Of a stretch of 64,000 bases of DNA, positions 54,194-61,802 are shown piece by piece. The notes beneath the pieces are model-generated. The model was not told the DNA's origin, made no database searches, and saw only the letters and a program-made list of their open reading frames with translations. The translations under genes were made by a program, and so were the position numbers. The stretch's first letter is position 1. Every line of letters begins with the position of its first letter. This DNA is from Elusimicrobiota bacterium (GTDB taxonomy: Bacteria > Elusimicrobiota > Elusimicrobia > UBA1565 > UBA9628), in assembly GCA_016218575.1 (NCBI GenBank), contig JACRDN010000014.1, positions 149,891 through 213,890 on the forward strand. Direction: 5' to 3'.

Positions 54194-55185
54194 GGGCGCG
54201 AACACAGTCCTCGGGCCAGGCCCAGGGCGTATGAAAGATGGGCCGCCGGAAACAGGACCGCGAGCCAGAGGCCGGCGCGCCAGCGCCTCTGGCGGAGAAG
54301 CAGGCGTGCCGACTCGAGCAAAGCGAGGGTGCCGTAAGCCAGTAGGGGTGCTGCGAAGGCCGCCGCGCGCGGAAGAACGGGCCATGCCAGCAGATAGGCT
54401 GCAAAGAGGAGGGGAACCGGGATGGCTGGGTGGAGCGAGAGAGGCTTGATTCGGGTGATCTCTCCCCGGCCCTTGCCGCAGAGAAATGTTTGGCGCATGA
54501 AGGGAAGAAGGCCGTTTCTTCGCTCGTGGTAAACATACAGCGACGGCGAGAATACCGGAAGGCCCAGTTTTTCCTCCACTTCGAATAGGAGCAAATTCTC
54601 CTCGGCGCTGGCGCAGCGGTCTGGAAAGCGCAGGCCGTGGAGCTCGAAAATCTCCCTCCGGAAGGCCAAATTGCATAGGGTGAACTTCCAGCCCGGGGCC
54701 GGACCTTCCTCCGAGCCCGGCGAATGCCGCGCCCGCAAGGGGCCGGCTCCAAGCGGCGAGCGCAGGAGAAAGTCCGCCGCGGCCTGGAAGTCGGAGGCTT
54801 CCGGGGTTCCCAGGTGGGGGCCGCCCAGGGCGGGCGCTAGGGGATGTCGTCCTGCGGCCTCCAGGACGCTGGAGATAAAGCCCTCCGGGACGACGACGTC
54901 GTCATCGAGGAAATAGACGAGCTTCCCGCGGGCTCGGGACGCGGCCAAGTTCCGGGCCAGACCCCGCGGGCTCCTTTCTATGGGGAAGGCCTTAGCCCAA
55001 GAGTATTTTGCTGCCAATTCCTCCAAGAGCAGAGGGTTGTCCGCCTCCCTGCCGTTGAGGACGACCAGCGCCTCGACATCGGGACGCGGCATTTCACGAA
55101 GGCTCGAGAGGCAGCGCAGGACCGAGGCCAGGCGCCGGTAAGTGAGGATGACAAGGCTGAGCTTAATGGGCGTATAATCGCGCAT
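54190..55185 (-). CDS. GT2 glycosyltransferase with C-terminal membrane helices
   Basis: 331 residues. GT-A core: LSLVILTYRRLASVLRCL, ALVVLNG, SPRGLARNLAASRARG and the DxD site FLDDDVVVP; the second half contains ASAEENLLLFEVEEKLG. Residues about 250-325 form two or three hydrophobic helices. Likely transfers a sugar to a lipid-linked or membrane acceptor. It overlaps GT4 by 23 bases and the kinase by four. Confidence 0.88.
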   Translation of the reverse strand: MRDYTPIKLSLVILTYRRLASVLRCLSSLREMPRPDVEALVVLNGREADNPLLLEELAAKYSWAKAFPIERSPRGLARNLAASRARGKLVYFLDDDVVVPEGFISSVLEAAGRHPLAPALGGPHLGTPEASDFQAAADFLLRSPLGAGPLRARHSPGSEEGPAPGWKFTLCNLAFRREIFELHGLRFPDRCASAEENLLLFEVEEKLGLPVFSPSLYVYHERRNGLLPFMRQTFLCGKGRGEITRIKPLSLHPAIPVPLLFAAYLLAWPVLPRAAAFAAPLLAYGTLALLESARLLLRQRRWRAGLWLAVLFPAAHLSYALGLARGLCSRP

Positions 55186-56167
55186 ATTCCGAGGCCCTTC
55201 GCTCCCACGTCTGGCTTAGGGCTACCTCTCTGCAGGCTCGGCCTAGGGTCTCGCCTAGACTCTCGTCGCGCCAAAGGGCTTTCATCCCCCGGGCCAGGCT
55301 TTTCCAGTCCCCGGGCGTGCAAAGCCAGCCCGACTTTTTATGCTCGATGAAAAGCGCTGCGGCCCCCGTGGCGGAGGCCACGATGGGAGCCGCGGCGGCC
55401 ATGGCCTCGAGAAGGGCCATGCCGTAGGTCTCGTCTCGGGAAGTGAAGGCGAATAATCGGCATGACTTAAGCGCTGCTTTCAAGCGAAAAGCGGAGGCTA
55501 AGCCCTTGAATTCCACATAGCCGTCCAGACCAAGCTTTTCAGCCAAGCCCTGGAAGTGGCCGTTTTGAAAGTCCTCGCCGAAAAGGGTCAGACGGGCCTC
55601 CGGATGGGCGTCCAGAAGCTCGCGGAAAGCCCAGAGAAGGATGTCCGTTCCTTTATAAGGGGAAAGCCTCGCTATGGACACCAGGCTCGGCGTCCGGCAC
55701 CCGCTTCTGGGCTGGAACCATTCCGGGCCCACGCCATTCCCTATGGAAGCGATTTTGCCCCGGGCTTGGGGAAAGTTTGAAACGACGCGCAGCGCCATGG
55801 CTGGGGTAAGTGCGGACACGAAAAATGCCCTATCCACTAGATCGGAAATCACTCGGGTCTGCCCCGCGGTCCTGGCTGGGCGGTCCTGGTTGTCCAAGTC
55901 CTGGAAAGTGAGGGCCAGGCGCGCGCCGCGCGCCATGGAGCGCGCGAGGAGCCGGCGGCAGGGCCCGGGAAGATGGCCGGTGAAGTGTAGATGCACCATG
56001 TCTGGGGAGAAATGGTCTAAAGTTTCGCCTCCCTCATCGGGCGAGAAGGCGCGCGCCATAAACCCCAGGGGGCGCAGGGAGCTCTCCAGCCCATCGAACA
56101 AGCGCCGGTACGTGGGGTCCTCCAGGCTCGTGCCCGGCAGCAAAGCGATGCGGCGGGGCTTGCTCAA
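55163..56167 (-). CDS. GT4 (GT-B) glycosyltransferase
   Basis: 334 residues from TTG 56167, which overlaps the stop of the small peptide as TTGA; a longer reading frame upstream is Arg/Pro-rich and runs antisense-like through the peptide and acyltransferase genes, so I reject it. GT-B core: PDMVHLHFTGH, SIGNGVGPEWF, LVSIARLSPYKGTDILLWAF, LTLFGEDF and the donor site SRDETYGMALLEAMAAAAPIVAS. A retaining hexosyltransferase is expected. Confidence 0.85.
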   Translation of the reverse strand: MSKPRRIALLPGTSLEDPTYRRLFDGLESSLRPLGFMARAFSPDEGGETLDHFSPDMVHLHFTGHLPGPCRRLLARSMARGARLALTFQDLDNQDRPARTAGQTRVISDLVDRAFFVSALTPAMALRVVSNFPQARGKIASIGNGVGPEWFQPRSGCRTPSLVSIARLSPYKGTDILLWAFRELLDAHPEARLTLFGEDFQNGHFQGLAEKLGLDGYVEFKGLASAFRLKAALKSCRLFAFTSRDETYGMALLEAMAAAAPIVASATGAAALFIEHKKSGWLCTPGDWKSLARGMKALWRDESLGETLGRACREVALSQTWERRASEYARLYAH

Positions 56168-56283
56168 TAGCTGCGGGCCAGAGCTGTCTGGGACAGGGCG
56201 CCGTGCTTGGTCAATTTCGGCTTGACGTACTTGCGGCGCTTGTTCGCCTTGCGCTGATTTTCGGAAGGGCTCTTCTTGAACAT
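56164..56283 (-). CDS. 39-residue peptide with lasso-leader-like motif, candidate RiPP precursor
   Basis: It reads MFKKSPSENQRKANKRRK, then Y19-V-K-P22-K-L24-T-K-H-G28-A-L-S-Q-T33 and ends ALARSY. Y-x2-P-x-L-x3-G is the leader motif recognised by PqqD-like RRE proteins of lasso-peptide pathways. The segment after it is only six residues, so the core would be tiny or the leader itself may be the substrate. S38 sits next to the C-terminus, where HprK-like kinases phosphorylate some lasso precursors. TAGAAT lies 9-14 bases upstream of the ATG, with no Shine-Dalgarno. The stop overlaps the GT4 start. Coding is supported by that overlap and the motif, not by homologues I could check. Confidence 0.65.
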   Translation of the reverse strand: MFKKSPSENQRKANKRRKYVKPKLTKHGALSQTALARSY

Positions 56284-56304
56284 AATGACTTATTCTATCA
56301 AAAA

Positions 56305-56919
56305 TCAGGTTTTGCGAAAGCGCCTGTTGGGGTAAAGGTCGGAGACGATCGGGACGGAGGCTCCGGCCTCTACGCTCGCGCCCGCGGTGAGCCTGGAGGC
56401 CGCTCCCACGAAGGCGCCGGCGCCGATCCGGACCTTCTTGATATAGAGCATGTGGCGGTTTTTCTTGGGTTTGATGATGTGGCCAAAGCACACCACCCGG
56501 GAGCCGAAAACCGCTCCATCTCCTATATCCATAAGCCCGCGGTCTATGATCCAGATTTGCGGAGCCCAGTAGACGCCCCGGCCCACCGAGCTTCCCCAGA
56601 GCCTGAGCCACAGGCTGAAGAGGCCCGGCGCCAGGAGAAGGGGGCCTTCCAGGCCGGGGAACACATTGTAGACGTCCTGGATGTAATTGGACGCCAGCCA
56701 TGGGGAATAGTCCTTTTCGGAGAAGTAGAAAAGCCCCTCGCGGATGGGATGAAAGAGGTTGAGGAGTCGCCAGGTGAGCAGAGGCGCGGCGTAGAGAATG
56801 AATGCAAGATGGAAAAGCCGCGTCGCCGATGGGGCGAGGAGCAGTTCCCAAGCACCAACCCCCGCCCAGAATAGTATGAGCGCCGGATACCAGCGCAGAA
56901 ATTTATTGAGCGGGTGCAT
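56305..56919 (-). CDS. Membrane-anchored hexapeptide-repeat acyltransferase-like protein
   Basis: 204 residues. Two N-terminal hydrophobic helices (YPALILFWAGVGAWELLLA and RLFHLAFILYAAPLL) precede a left-handed beta-helix with hexapeptide turns: IGDGAVFGSRVVCFGHI, VRIGAGAFVGAASRLTAGASVEAGASV. It should be an acetyl/acyltransferase acting near the membrane, perhaps on a glycan made by the neighbours. It overlaps the sulfatase-like gene by 17 bases. Confidence 0.82.
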   Translation of the reverse strand: MHPLNKFLRWYPALILFWAGVGAWELLLAPSATRLFHLAFILYAAPLLTWRLLNLFHPIREGLFYFSEKDYSPWLASNYIQDVYNVFPGLEGPLLLAPGLFSLWLRLWGSSVGRGVYWAPQIWIIDRGLMDIGDGAVFGSRVVCFGHIIKPKKNRHMLYIKKVRIGAGAFVGAASRLTAGASVEAGASVPIVSDLYPNRRFRKT

Positions 56920-58264
56920 TAGAGCTCGCGCCCGCGTGGATTTCCGGGAGGTAGACGCCGGCCAGCTCCAAGAATTTGGCGGGCTCCGAGTCGGCGCGGT
57001 TTTTTTTCTCCAAGGGATCGGCGCTTAGATCGTAGAGCTCCCAGCCTTGGCCGGTCCGGGCCAGCTTCCATCCGCCCTTGACCAAGGTCCAGCTCCAGCC
57101 CGAACCCCGGCCGGCGACGTCCGCGGCGTAGGCCCAGGCCCTCGCCGGCCGGGCGGCCTTGCCCATGATCTCGGCCGATCGGTCGAGGCCCTGCATGCCT
57201 TCCGGGATCGGGACGCGGGCGAGCGACAGGAGGGTCGGGCCTACATCCATGAGCATGACCGGGGCCTTGATCCTTCGCCCTTTAGGCGCGCCGGGAACCC
57301 TTATGAGGAGGGGTACGCGCAGCAGGCTTTCATGCAAGTCCGCCAAAGGGTGAGACAGGGTAGGGCTGGAGTGCTCCACCGCGTCTCCCAGGTGCTCCCC
57401 GTGGTCGGCGCTCGCGATCCAAATGATCCCGCCCCTCGGGCGCGCCGATTCCAGCTCCCTTTTGAGGATGGAGAATTCCCGGTCCATGTAATTCAGGCAG
57501 CCGTCGTAGTGGGCGGTGAAATGGGCGATGTTTTTCGGGTCGGCCTGGATGCGGGCCATGAGGCTTTGGAGCTTGGGATTGGGAGAATTTTCCGGAGAGG
57601 GCTCATTGTAGAAGCGGATCACCTCGAGAAGCTTCTCCAAGGTCGGCTCGGCGTACAGCTCCTGGTCCACCTCGTGGACGGGGCCCGAGTAGTCGGGCTC
57701 GAATTGCTCCCGGTAGGCCTTGGGGCAGTAATACGGAAGGTGGGAATTAAACGCGTGCATCCAAAACAGGAAAGGGCGGGGGTCGCCGGCGTCGGCCCAT
57801 TCCAAGACTTCCTTTCTAATTTTTTCGAGCGGCTCTCCGACCCAGAACGGCCTTACGGTCTCAAAGTCGCGGGTCAGCCCAAGAGCGGATTCTCCGGGCA
57901 TGCCCGCGACAAAAGCGGCGGTGCGGTAGCCGCTTTGCCGAAAAGCCTTGACGAAGGTGGCAAGCCCAGGGTCCAGAATGGGCTTTAGGATGTTGCAGGC
58001 ATGGGCCTCGGGGTAGCGGGAGGTCAGCAACGTGGCCAGGCTCGGGGCCGTCCAAGGGGCCTGTGCGTAGGCCCGCTCGAAGAGAGCGCCCTCCTTGGCG
58101 AGCGCGTCCAGGAATAGCGGGGTGGTCTTTCGGCGGTAGCCGTAGCAGCCTGCGTGGTCGGCTCTGGCCGCGTCCCAAGTGACGAGGACCACGTCCGGTC
58201 TCGACTCGGCCACGGCCGTCGGAATGGTCCCCAGGAGGAAGAGGAGCAGTCCCAGGGAGCTCAT
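56903..58264 (-). CDS. Exported sulfatase/phosphatase-superfamily enzyme with Thr at the nucleophile position
   Basis: 453 residues with a signal peptide (LGLLLFLLGTIPTAVA). Alkaline-phosphatase superfamily: metal-site VTWDAARADHAGCYGY, APWTAPSLATLLTSRYP, ADHGEHLGD and the C-terminal WELYDLSADPLEKKN. The residue that is Cys/Ser in formylglycine sulfatases (C-x-P-S-R) aligns with T72, as in phosphoethanolamine and LtaS-type transferases. So it may move phospho-groups rather than cleave sulfate. The ATG overlaps the small gene upstream (ATGA). Confidence 0.8.
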   Translation of the reverse strand: MSSLGLLLFLLGTIPTAVAESRPDVVLVTWDAARADHAGCYGYRRKTTPLFLDALAKEGALFERAYAQAPWTAPSLATLLTSRYPEAHACNILKPILDPGLATFVKAFRQSGYRTAAFVAGMPGESALGLTRDFETVRPFWVGEPLEKIRKEVLEWADAGDPRPFLFWMHAFNSHLPYYCPKAYREQFEPDYSGPVHEVDQELYAEPTLEKLLEVIRFYNEPSPENSPNPKLQSLMARIQADPKNIAHFTAHYDGCLNYMDREFSILKRELESARPRGGIIWIASADHGEHLGDAVEHSSPTLSHPLADLHESLLRVPLLIRVPGAPKGRRIKAPVMLMDVGPTLLSLARVPIPEGMQGLDRSAEIMGKAARPARAWAYAADVAGRGSGWSWTLVKGGWKLARTGQGWELYDLSADPLEKKNRADSEPAKFLELAGVYLPEIHAGASSNAPAQ

Positions 58265-58584
58265 CGCGTGTAGCCGATGCGGCGCAGGGACTCTTCCACG
58301 TCTTTCGAGCTTGCCGGCGGCTTCGCCTTCGCCGGATCTTGGCGCAGCCGGTCCAGGAGCATCTTGGCCAAGGCGCAGGCCGCGGCGGGATTTGCCTTGA
58401 TGGCGTCGCGCGCCTGCCCGGGGTCGGCCTTGAGGTCGTAGAACGCGAAGCCCGAACCCGGCTTCCAGACGAGTTTTAGGGAATCCCTCTCGATGGAGTA
58501 TCCACCGTTCGCGGACTTGATCTCGACCGCGGCCTGAAGCGGCCCGAGCAGCAGCAGCGCTAAAAATCCAGAGGAAAGGCTCAT
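58261..58584 (-). CDS. Small exported protein resembling an isolated sulfatase C-terminal domain
   Basis: 107 residues from ATG 58584; an upstream start would extend into the divergent promoter region. A signal peptide (SSGFLALLLLGPLQAA) precedes SLKLVWKPGSGFAFYDLKADPGQ, which matches the last strand region of the neighbouring sulfatase-like enzyme (GWELYDLSADPLEK). A helical tail follows. It may be a remnant of a duplicated sulfatase or a separate partner subunit. First gene of the minus-strand operon that runs to the HprK-like kinase. Confidence 0.65.
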   Translation of the reverse strand: MSLSSGFLALLLLGPLQAAVEIKSANGGYSIERDSLKLVWKPGSGFAFYDLKADPGQARDAIKANPAAACALAKMLLDRLRQDPAKAKPPASSKDVEESLRRIGYTR

Positions 58585-58643
58585 GTCTCGCTGATTGCCC
58601 AAGATCGGCAGCTTATGATATGTTAACGAGGACTCCTCCCACA

Positions 58644-60179
58644 ATGGGGAAAAAAGGAATTTTCCTTCTCGGCATCGCCTGGCTCCTGGCGCTCGAGCTG
58701 CTCGGACTCCTCCTCTACGGCGCCCTGCTGGGCTATCCCCTGGTCTGGGACGACCACACCTTCGTGGAGGAGCAGTCGTTTTTGGGGGAGCCCAGGAATC
58801 TTAAGTTGGTGCTCGACCCGCGGAGCTTGATCACTCCCCTGCCCGTGAGGGGTTCGGCCCGCCCTCTGTGGTTGGCCTCCATCCTGGCCGACCGGGCGGT
58901 CTATGGAGAGCGGCCATGGGGCCTTCGCTTGACCGGCGTTCTTTGGCATGGTCTGGCGGCTTTTCTTGTGCTGGCCCTGGCGTGGCTCCTATCGGGCCGC
59001 GGATTGTTGGCCGTTGCCGCGGCCCTCTTATTCCTCTGCCACCCGGTCCACGCGGAGGCCGTGGCTCTTGTGAGCTACCGCTGCGATTCGATGGCTTTTG
59101 TCTTCGCGGCGTTCGCGCTTTTCCTGTATAGGCGCGGCTGGCGAGCGGCTTCGCTCGCGGCGTTCGCGGCGGCTCTCCTGTCCAAGGAAAGCGCGGTGGT
59201 TTTTCCGGCCCTGGTTCTTCTTTCCGATTGTATATTCCCGGAGGACGGCAGGCCTCCGAAGAGCCGGGCCGCCTATCTCGCCGCGGCCGCGGCTCTCCTC
59301 GTCTTGTTCCTTGGCTTCCGCGCGCCTCGCGCGGGCTACCGCCTCGACGCCGGCGGAGACGTCTTCAGCCGCTTGGCTCAAGACAGGCCGGGTCTTTTCT
59401 CTTTCTTCTCCCGTCCCTCGGGGTTGGGAAGACCTCCGGAGCCCCCGCCGCGCCCCAAGGCCGCGACCCCGGGCTGGATGTCGGGCTACTACCGCGACCC
59501 CGCGACTCGCCTGCGGACCTCGCTCGCGGTTTGGAGCGACGAGGTTCGGCTCCTTCTCTGGCCGCGGCGCCTGCAGGCCGACTACGCGCCGCGGCCGGCG
59601 CAGGATTGGGGAGACCGGCGCGTCATTTCAGGGCTCCTCCTTCTGGTGCTTTTACTCGGAGCGGGCTGGCGCCTTAGGAAATCCCAGCCTGTTTTAAGCT
59701 TTGGACTTCTCTGGATACCCATCAGCCTCACCCCAGTCAGCGGCATGTTTCTACTGCGCAACCTCGAGGCCGAGCGCTACCTGTTTCTGCCCTCTGCCGG
59801 CGCGTGCCTGGCGGCGGCCGCGGTCCTGTCGAAGGCATGGGACGCGGGCCCTTCGTCAAGGAAGGCCGCGGGCGGCGCCCTGGCCGCTTTATTGATCCTG
59901 GGGGGTGTCCGCTCGTGGAGCCGCGCGCGCGATTTCCGCGGGGACATAGAGCTGCACGAGGCCACGGTGCGGGCCGATTCCGGCGTCGCCCGGGCTCACG
60001 CGGCCTTGGCCGAGGCCTACGCCCGCGCGGGGCGCTGGGACGAGGCAGAGAGGGAGATCGTCAGGGCCTTCGAGCTCTGGCCGGGCTACGGACTGGCGCG
60101 CGAGAAATTCAGGGAAATGGCCCGCTCGCGTAATTCGCATGTGTTCGACGCCGCGCTGCTGAGTTTGGGTCCGCCGTGA
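58644..60179 (+). CDS. TMTC-like membrane O-mannosyltransferase with TPR-like tail
   Basis: 511 residues from ATG 58644; an ATG 24 bases upstream is possible. About 10 helices. The first loop has D36-D37 (VWDDHTFVEE), then LFLCHPVHAEAVALVSYRCDSMAF, LSKESAVVFPAL and LEAERYLFLPSAG, the pattern of TMTC/DUF1736 enzymes. The C-terminal 80 residues contain one TPR (ARAHAALAEAYARAGRWDEA). It should glycosylate exported proteins from a polyprenyl donor. It is divergent from the sulfatase operon and overlaps the hydroxylase gene by four bases. Confidence 0.85.
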   Translation: MGKKGIFLLGIAWLLALELLGLLLYGALLGYPLVWDDHTFVEEQSFLGEPRNLKLVLDPRSLITPLPVRGSARPLWLASILADRAVYGERPWGLRLTGVLWHGLAAFLVLALAWLLSGRGLLAVAAALLFLCHPVHAEAVALVSYRCDSMAFVFAAFALFLYRRGWRAASLAAFAAALLSKESAVVFPALVLLSDCIFPEDGRPPKSRAAYLAAAAALLVLFLGFRAPRAGYRLDAGGDVFSRLAQDRPGLFSFFSRPSGLGRPPEPPPRPKAATPGWMSGYYRDPATRLRTSLAVWSDEVRLLLWPRRLQADYAPRPAQDWGDRRVISGLLLLVLLLGAGWRLRKSQPVLSFGLLWIPISLTPVSGMFLLRNLEAERYLFLPSAGACLAAAAVLSKAWDAGPSSRKAAGGALAALLILGGVRSWSRARDFRGDIELHEATVRADSGVARAHAALAEAYARAGRWDEAEREIVRAFELWPGYGLAREKFREMARSRNSHVFDAALLSLGPP

Positions 60180-60970
60180 GGATATGGATTCTGCGCAGCG
60201 GCGCGGTCCTGGCCTTCCTCGCCTGCGCCATGATCCTGTTGGCCGGGGCCGAGCGGCTTTATCCCCAGCGCCCGTGGCTTAAACCCCAGGCTCCGCGCTT
60301 GCGGGCGAACTTGGCCATGGGGGCCTTCATGGTGTTTATGGAGCAGGCCTTCAATTTGGCTTTTCTGGCTCCCGCGTTGTTTTTTTTCGAAATCCGTTCC
60401 TGGGGCCTGCTTCACTGGCTGAGGCTGGCCCCGGCGGCGCGCTTGGCCGCGTCTTTCCTGGTCCTAGACCTGGCCTTCTATGCGGTGCATCGGGCCCTGC
60501 ACGAGGTCCCTTGGATGTGGCGCTTTCATAGAGTGCACCACTCGGACCGGGACATGGACGTCACCACGGCACCCCGCTGCCATCCCGGGGAATTCGCCAT
60601 AGAATTGTCGGCGCGCCTGGTTTGCGCCTGCCTCATGGGGGTGAGCTTCCCGCAGGCCAGCGCCTACTGCCTGGCCGCGCCCGTCTTCATCTATTTCCAG
60701 CACTGCAATTTCAGTTTGCCGGGGAACGTGGAGCTCCGGTTTAAGCTCGCTTTCACCACCCCGGACATGCACCGCGTCCATCATTCCACGCGGGGAGAGG
60801 AAAACCATTCCAACTACGGCATCATCCTCTCGGTGTGGGACCGCTGGCTCGGGAGCTTCCGGGAAGGCCCCAAGCAGTCTTCGATCGAGATCGGCCTGCC
60901 CGAGTACTCTAAGCGTGAGGAGCTGGGCCTGGGGCGTCTGCTTAGGATGCCTTTCGAGCCGGGCGATTGA
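60176..60970 (+). CDS. Fatty acid hydroxylase / sterol desaturase family protein 1
   Basis: 264 residues from a GTG that overlaps the TMTC stop. Membrane helices at the N-terminus, then the His clusters of the di-iron hydroxylase family: AVHRALHEVPWMWRFHRVHHS, RCHPGE, and TTPDMHRVHHSTRGEENHSNYG. Substrate unknown, possibly a lipid. It is about 40 percent like the gene at 61803 by eye, and a broken third member lies at 63431. Confidence 0.88.
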   Translation: MRIWILRSGAVLAFLACAMILLAGAERLYPQRPWLKPQAPRLRANLAMGAFMVFMEQAFNLAFLAPALFFFEIRSWGLLHWLRLAPAARLAASFLVLDLAFYAVHRALHEVPWMWRFHRVHHSDRDMDVTTAPRCHPGEFAIELSARLVCACLMGVSFPQASAYCLAAPVFIYFQHCNFSLPGNVELRFKLAFTTPDMHRVHHSTRGEENHSNYGIILSVWDRWLGSFREGPKQSSIEIGLPEYSKREELGLGRLLRMPFEPGD

Positions 60971-60993
60971 CAGGGCGGCCCGTTTGTTATACC
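60967..60993 (+). promoter_or_regulatory. Probable promoter of the cupin-like gene
   Basis: TTGACA at 60967-60972 and TATACC at 60988-60993 with a short 15-base spacer. The start would be near 61000, five bases before the ATG. It overlaps the hydroxylase stop codon. Confidence 0.55.
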
Positions 60994-61004
60994 TTCGAGT
61001 CGCT

Positions 61005-61796
61005 ATGCGGGCGAGCGGCTCCGGATTGATCGCGGCGATTCTTCTTGCTTCTTCTTTGGCCTGGGCCCAGGCGGATGCTCCCTCCATGGTGGATTTGTCC
61101 AAGCCGGAATCCCTGCCGCTGGCCTGGAAAAACGATATCGGGGAGCAGCGCGTCGTCTACGATTCCAAGAACTATCACCGAATCCTGCTGACAATAGTAT
61201 TTCCCAAACGGGAAATTCCAGCGGTGATCGCCAAGAATGAGACGCTGTTTTTCGCCATGGAGAGGGGAAGCTACCGCCTTCTCAACGGGCGTGTCGTTTC
61301 GCACGAAGCGGGAGACGTTAGCGTTTTCGGCGCGATGTCCCTTATGGAGGCCGGCGTCCTAGAATCCGAAAAGTCGGATTGGGGATTGCGAGTGCAGGTG
61401 CCTCGGTATGCGGACGCGCTTGCCTCCGGCAAGGATGTTGAGGTCCTGCGCAGGCAAGGCAAGCCCCTCCCCCAGGGATATAACGCTTACTCTCTCATGA
61501 AGGATGGGCTGGGCAAGGATGCCGCGAAGCCTTTCTCGATCAGGCGCCTTGTCGCCGGCAATAAGGTGTCTGCCGGCCTTTTGACCGTCAGAAAGGCGGT
61601 CAAATGGCTGGGTCCGGTCAAAAAGGAGCTGCTTTGGATCGTCTTGGACAATGGAGCGACCATCAACCTCAACGGGCGGCTTTTCCGGGCCAGGCGCGAT
61701 CATTTGATCCGCGTGCCGGCGGGATTCAACGGGATCGTCAGCATCTCGCCCTCCGGAGGCGTTTTCTCGGCGCTCCAAATCGAGATTTCAAGATGA
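61005..61796 (+). CDS. Exported two-domain cupin-like protein of unknown function
   Basis: 263 residues from ATG 61005, selected for its signal peptide (SGSGLIAAILLASSLAWAQA). Two similar beta-rich halves follow: NETLFFAMERGSYRLLNGRV with HEAGDVSVFGA (about 73-110), and LLWIVLDNGATINLNGRLF with RARRDHLIRVPAG (about 205-245). The repetition suggests a bicupin, though metal-binding His residues are sparse. It stands between two hydroxylase genes and may handle their product in the periplasm, which is speculation. Confidence 0.6.
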   Translation: MRASGSGLIAAILLASSLAWAQADAPSMVDLSKPESLPLAWKNDIGEQRVVYDSKNYHRILLTIVFPKREIPAVIAKNETLFFAMERGSYRLLNGRVVSHEAGDVSVFGAMSLMEAGVLESEKSDWGLRVQVPRYADALASGKDVEVLRRQGKPLPQGYNAYSLMKDGLGKDAAKPFSIRRLVAGNKVSAGLLTVRKAVKWLGPVKKELLWIVLDNGATINLNGRLFRARRDHLIRVPAGFNGIVSISPSGGVFSALQIEISR

Positions 61797-61802
61797 GCGG
61801 CT

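Noticed and set aside
56168..56851. Long N-terminal extension of the GT4 gene upstream of TTG 56167
   Set aside because: It is Arg/Pro/Gly-rich, has no GT features and overlaps the acyltransferase and the small peptide in another frame.
46542..58584. Calling the region a lasso-peptide cluster
   Set aside because: No asparagine-synthetase-like cyclase and no B2 protease gene is present; only the leader-like motif and kinase/NTase types are shared.
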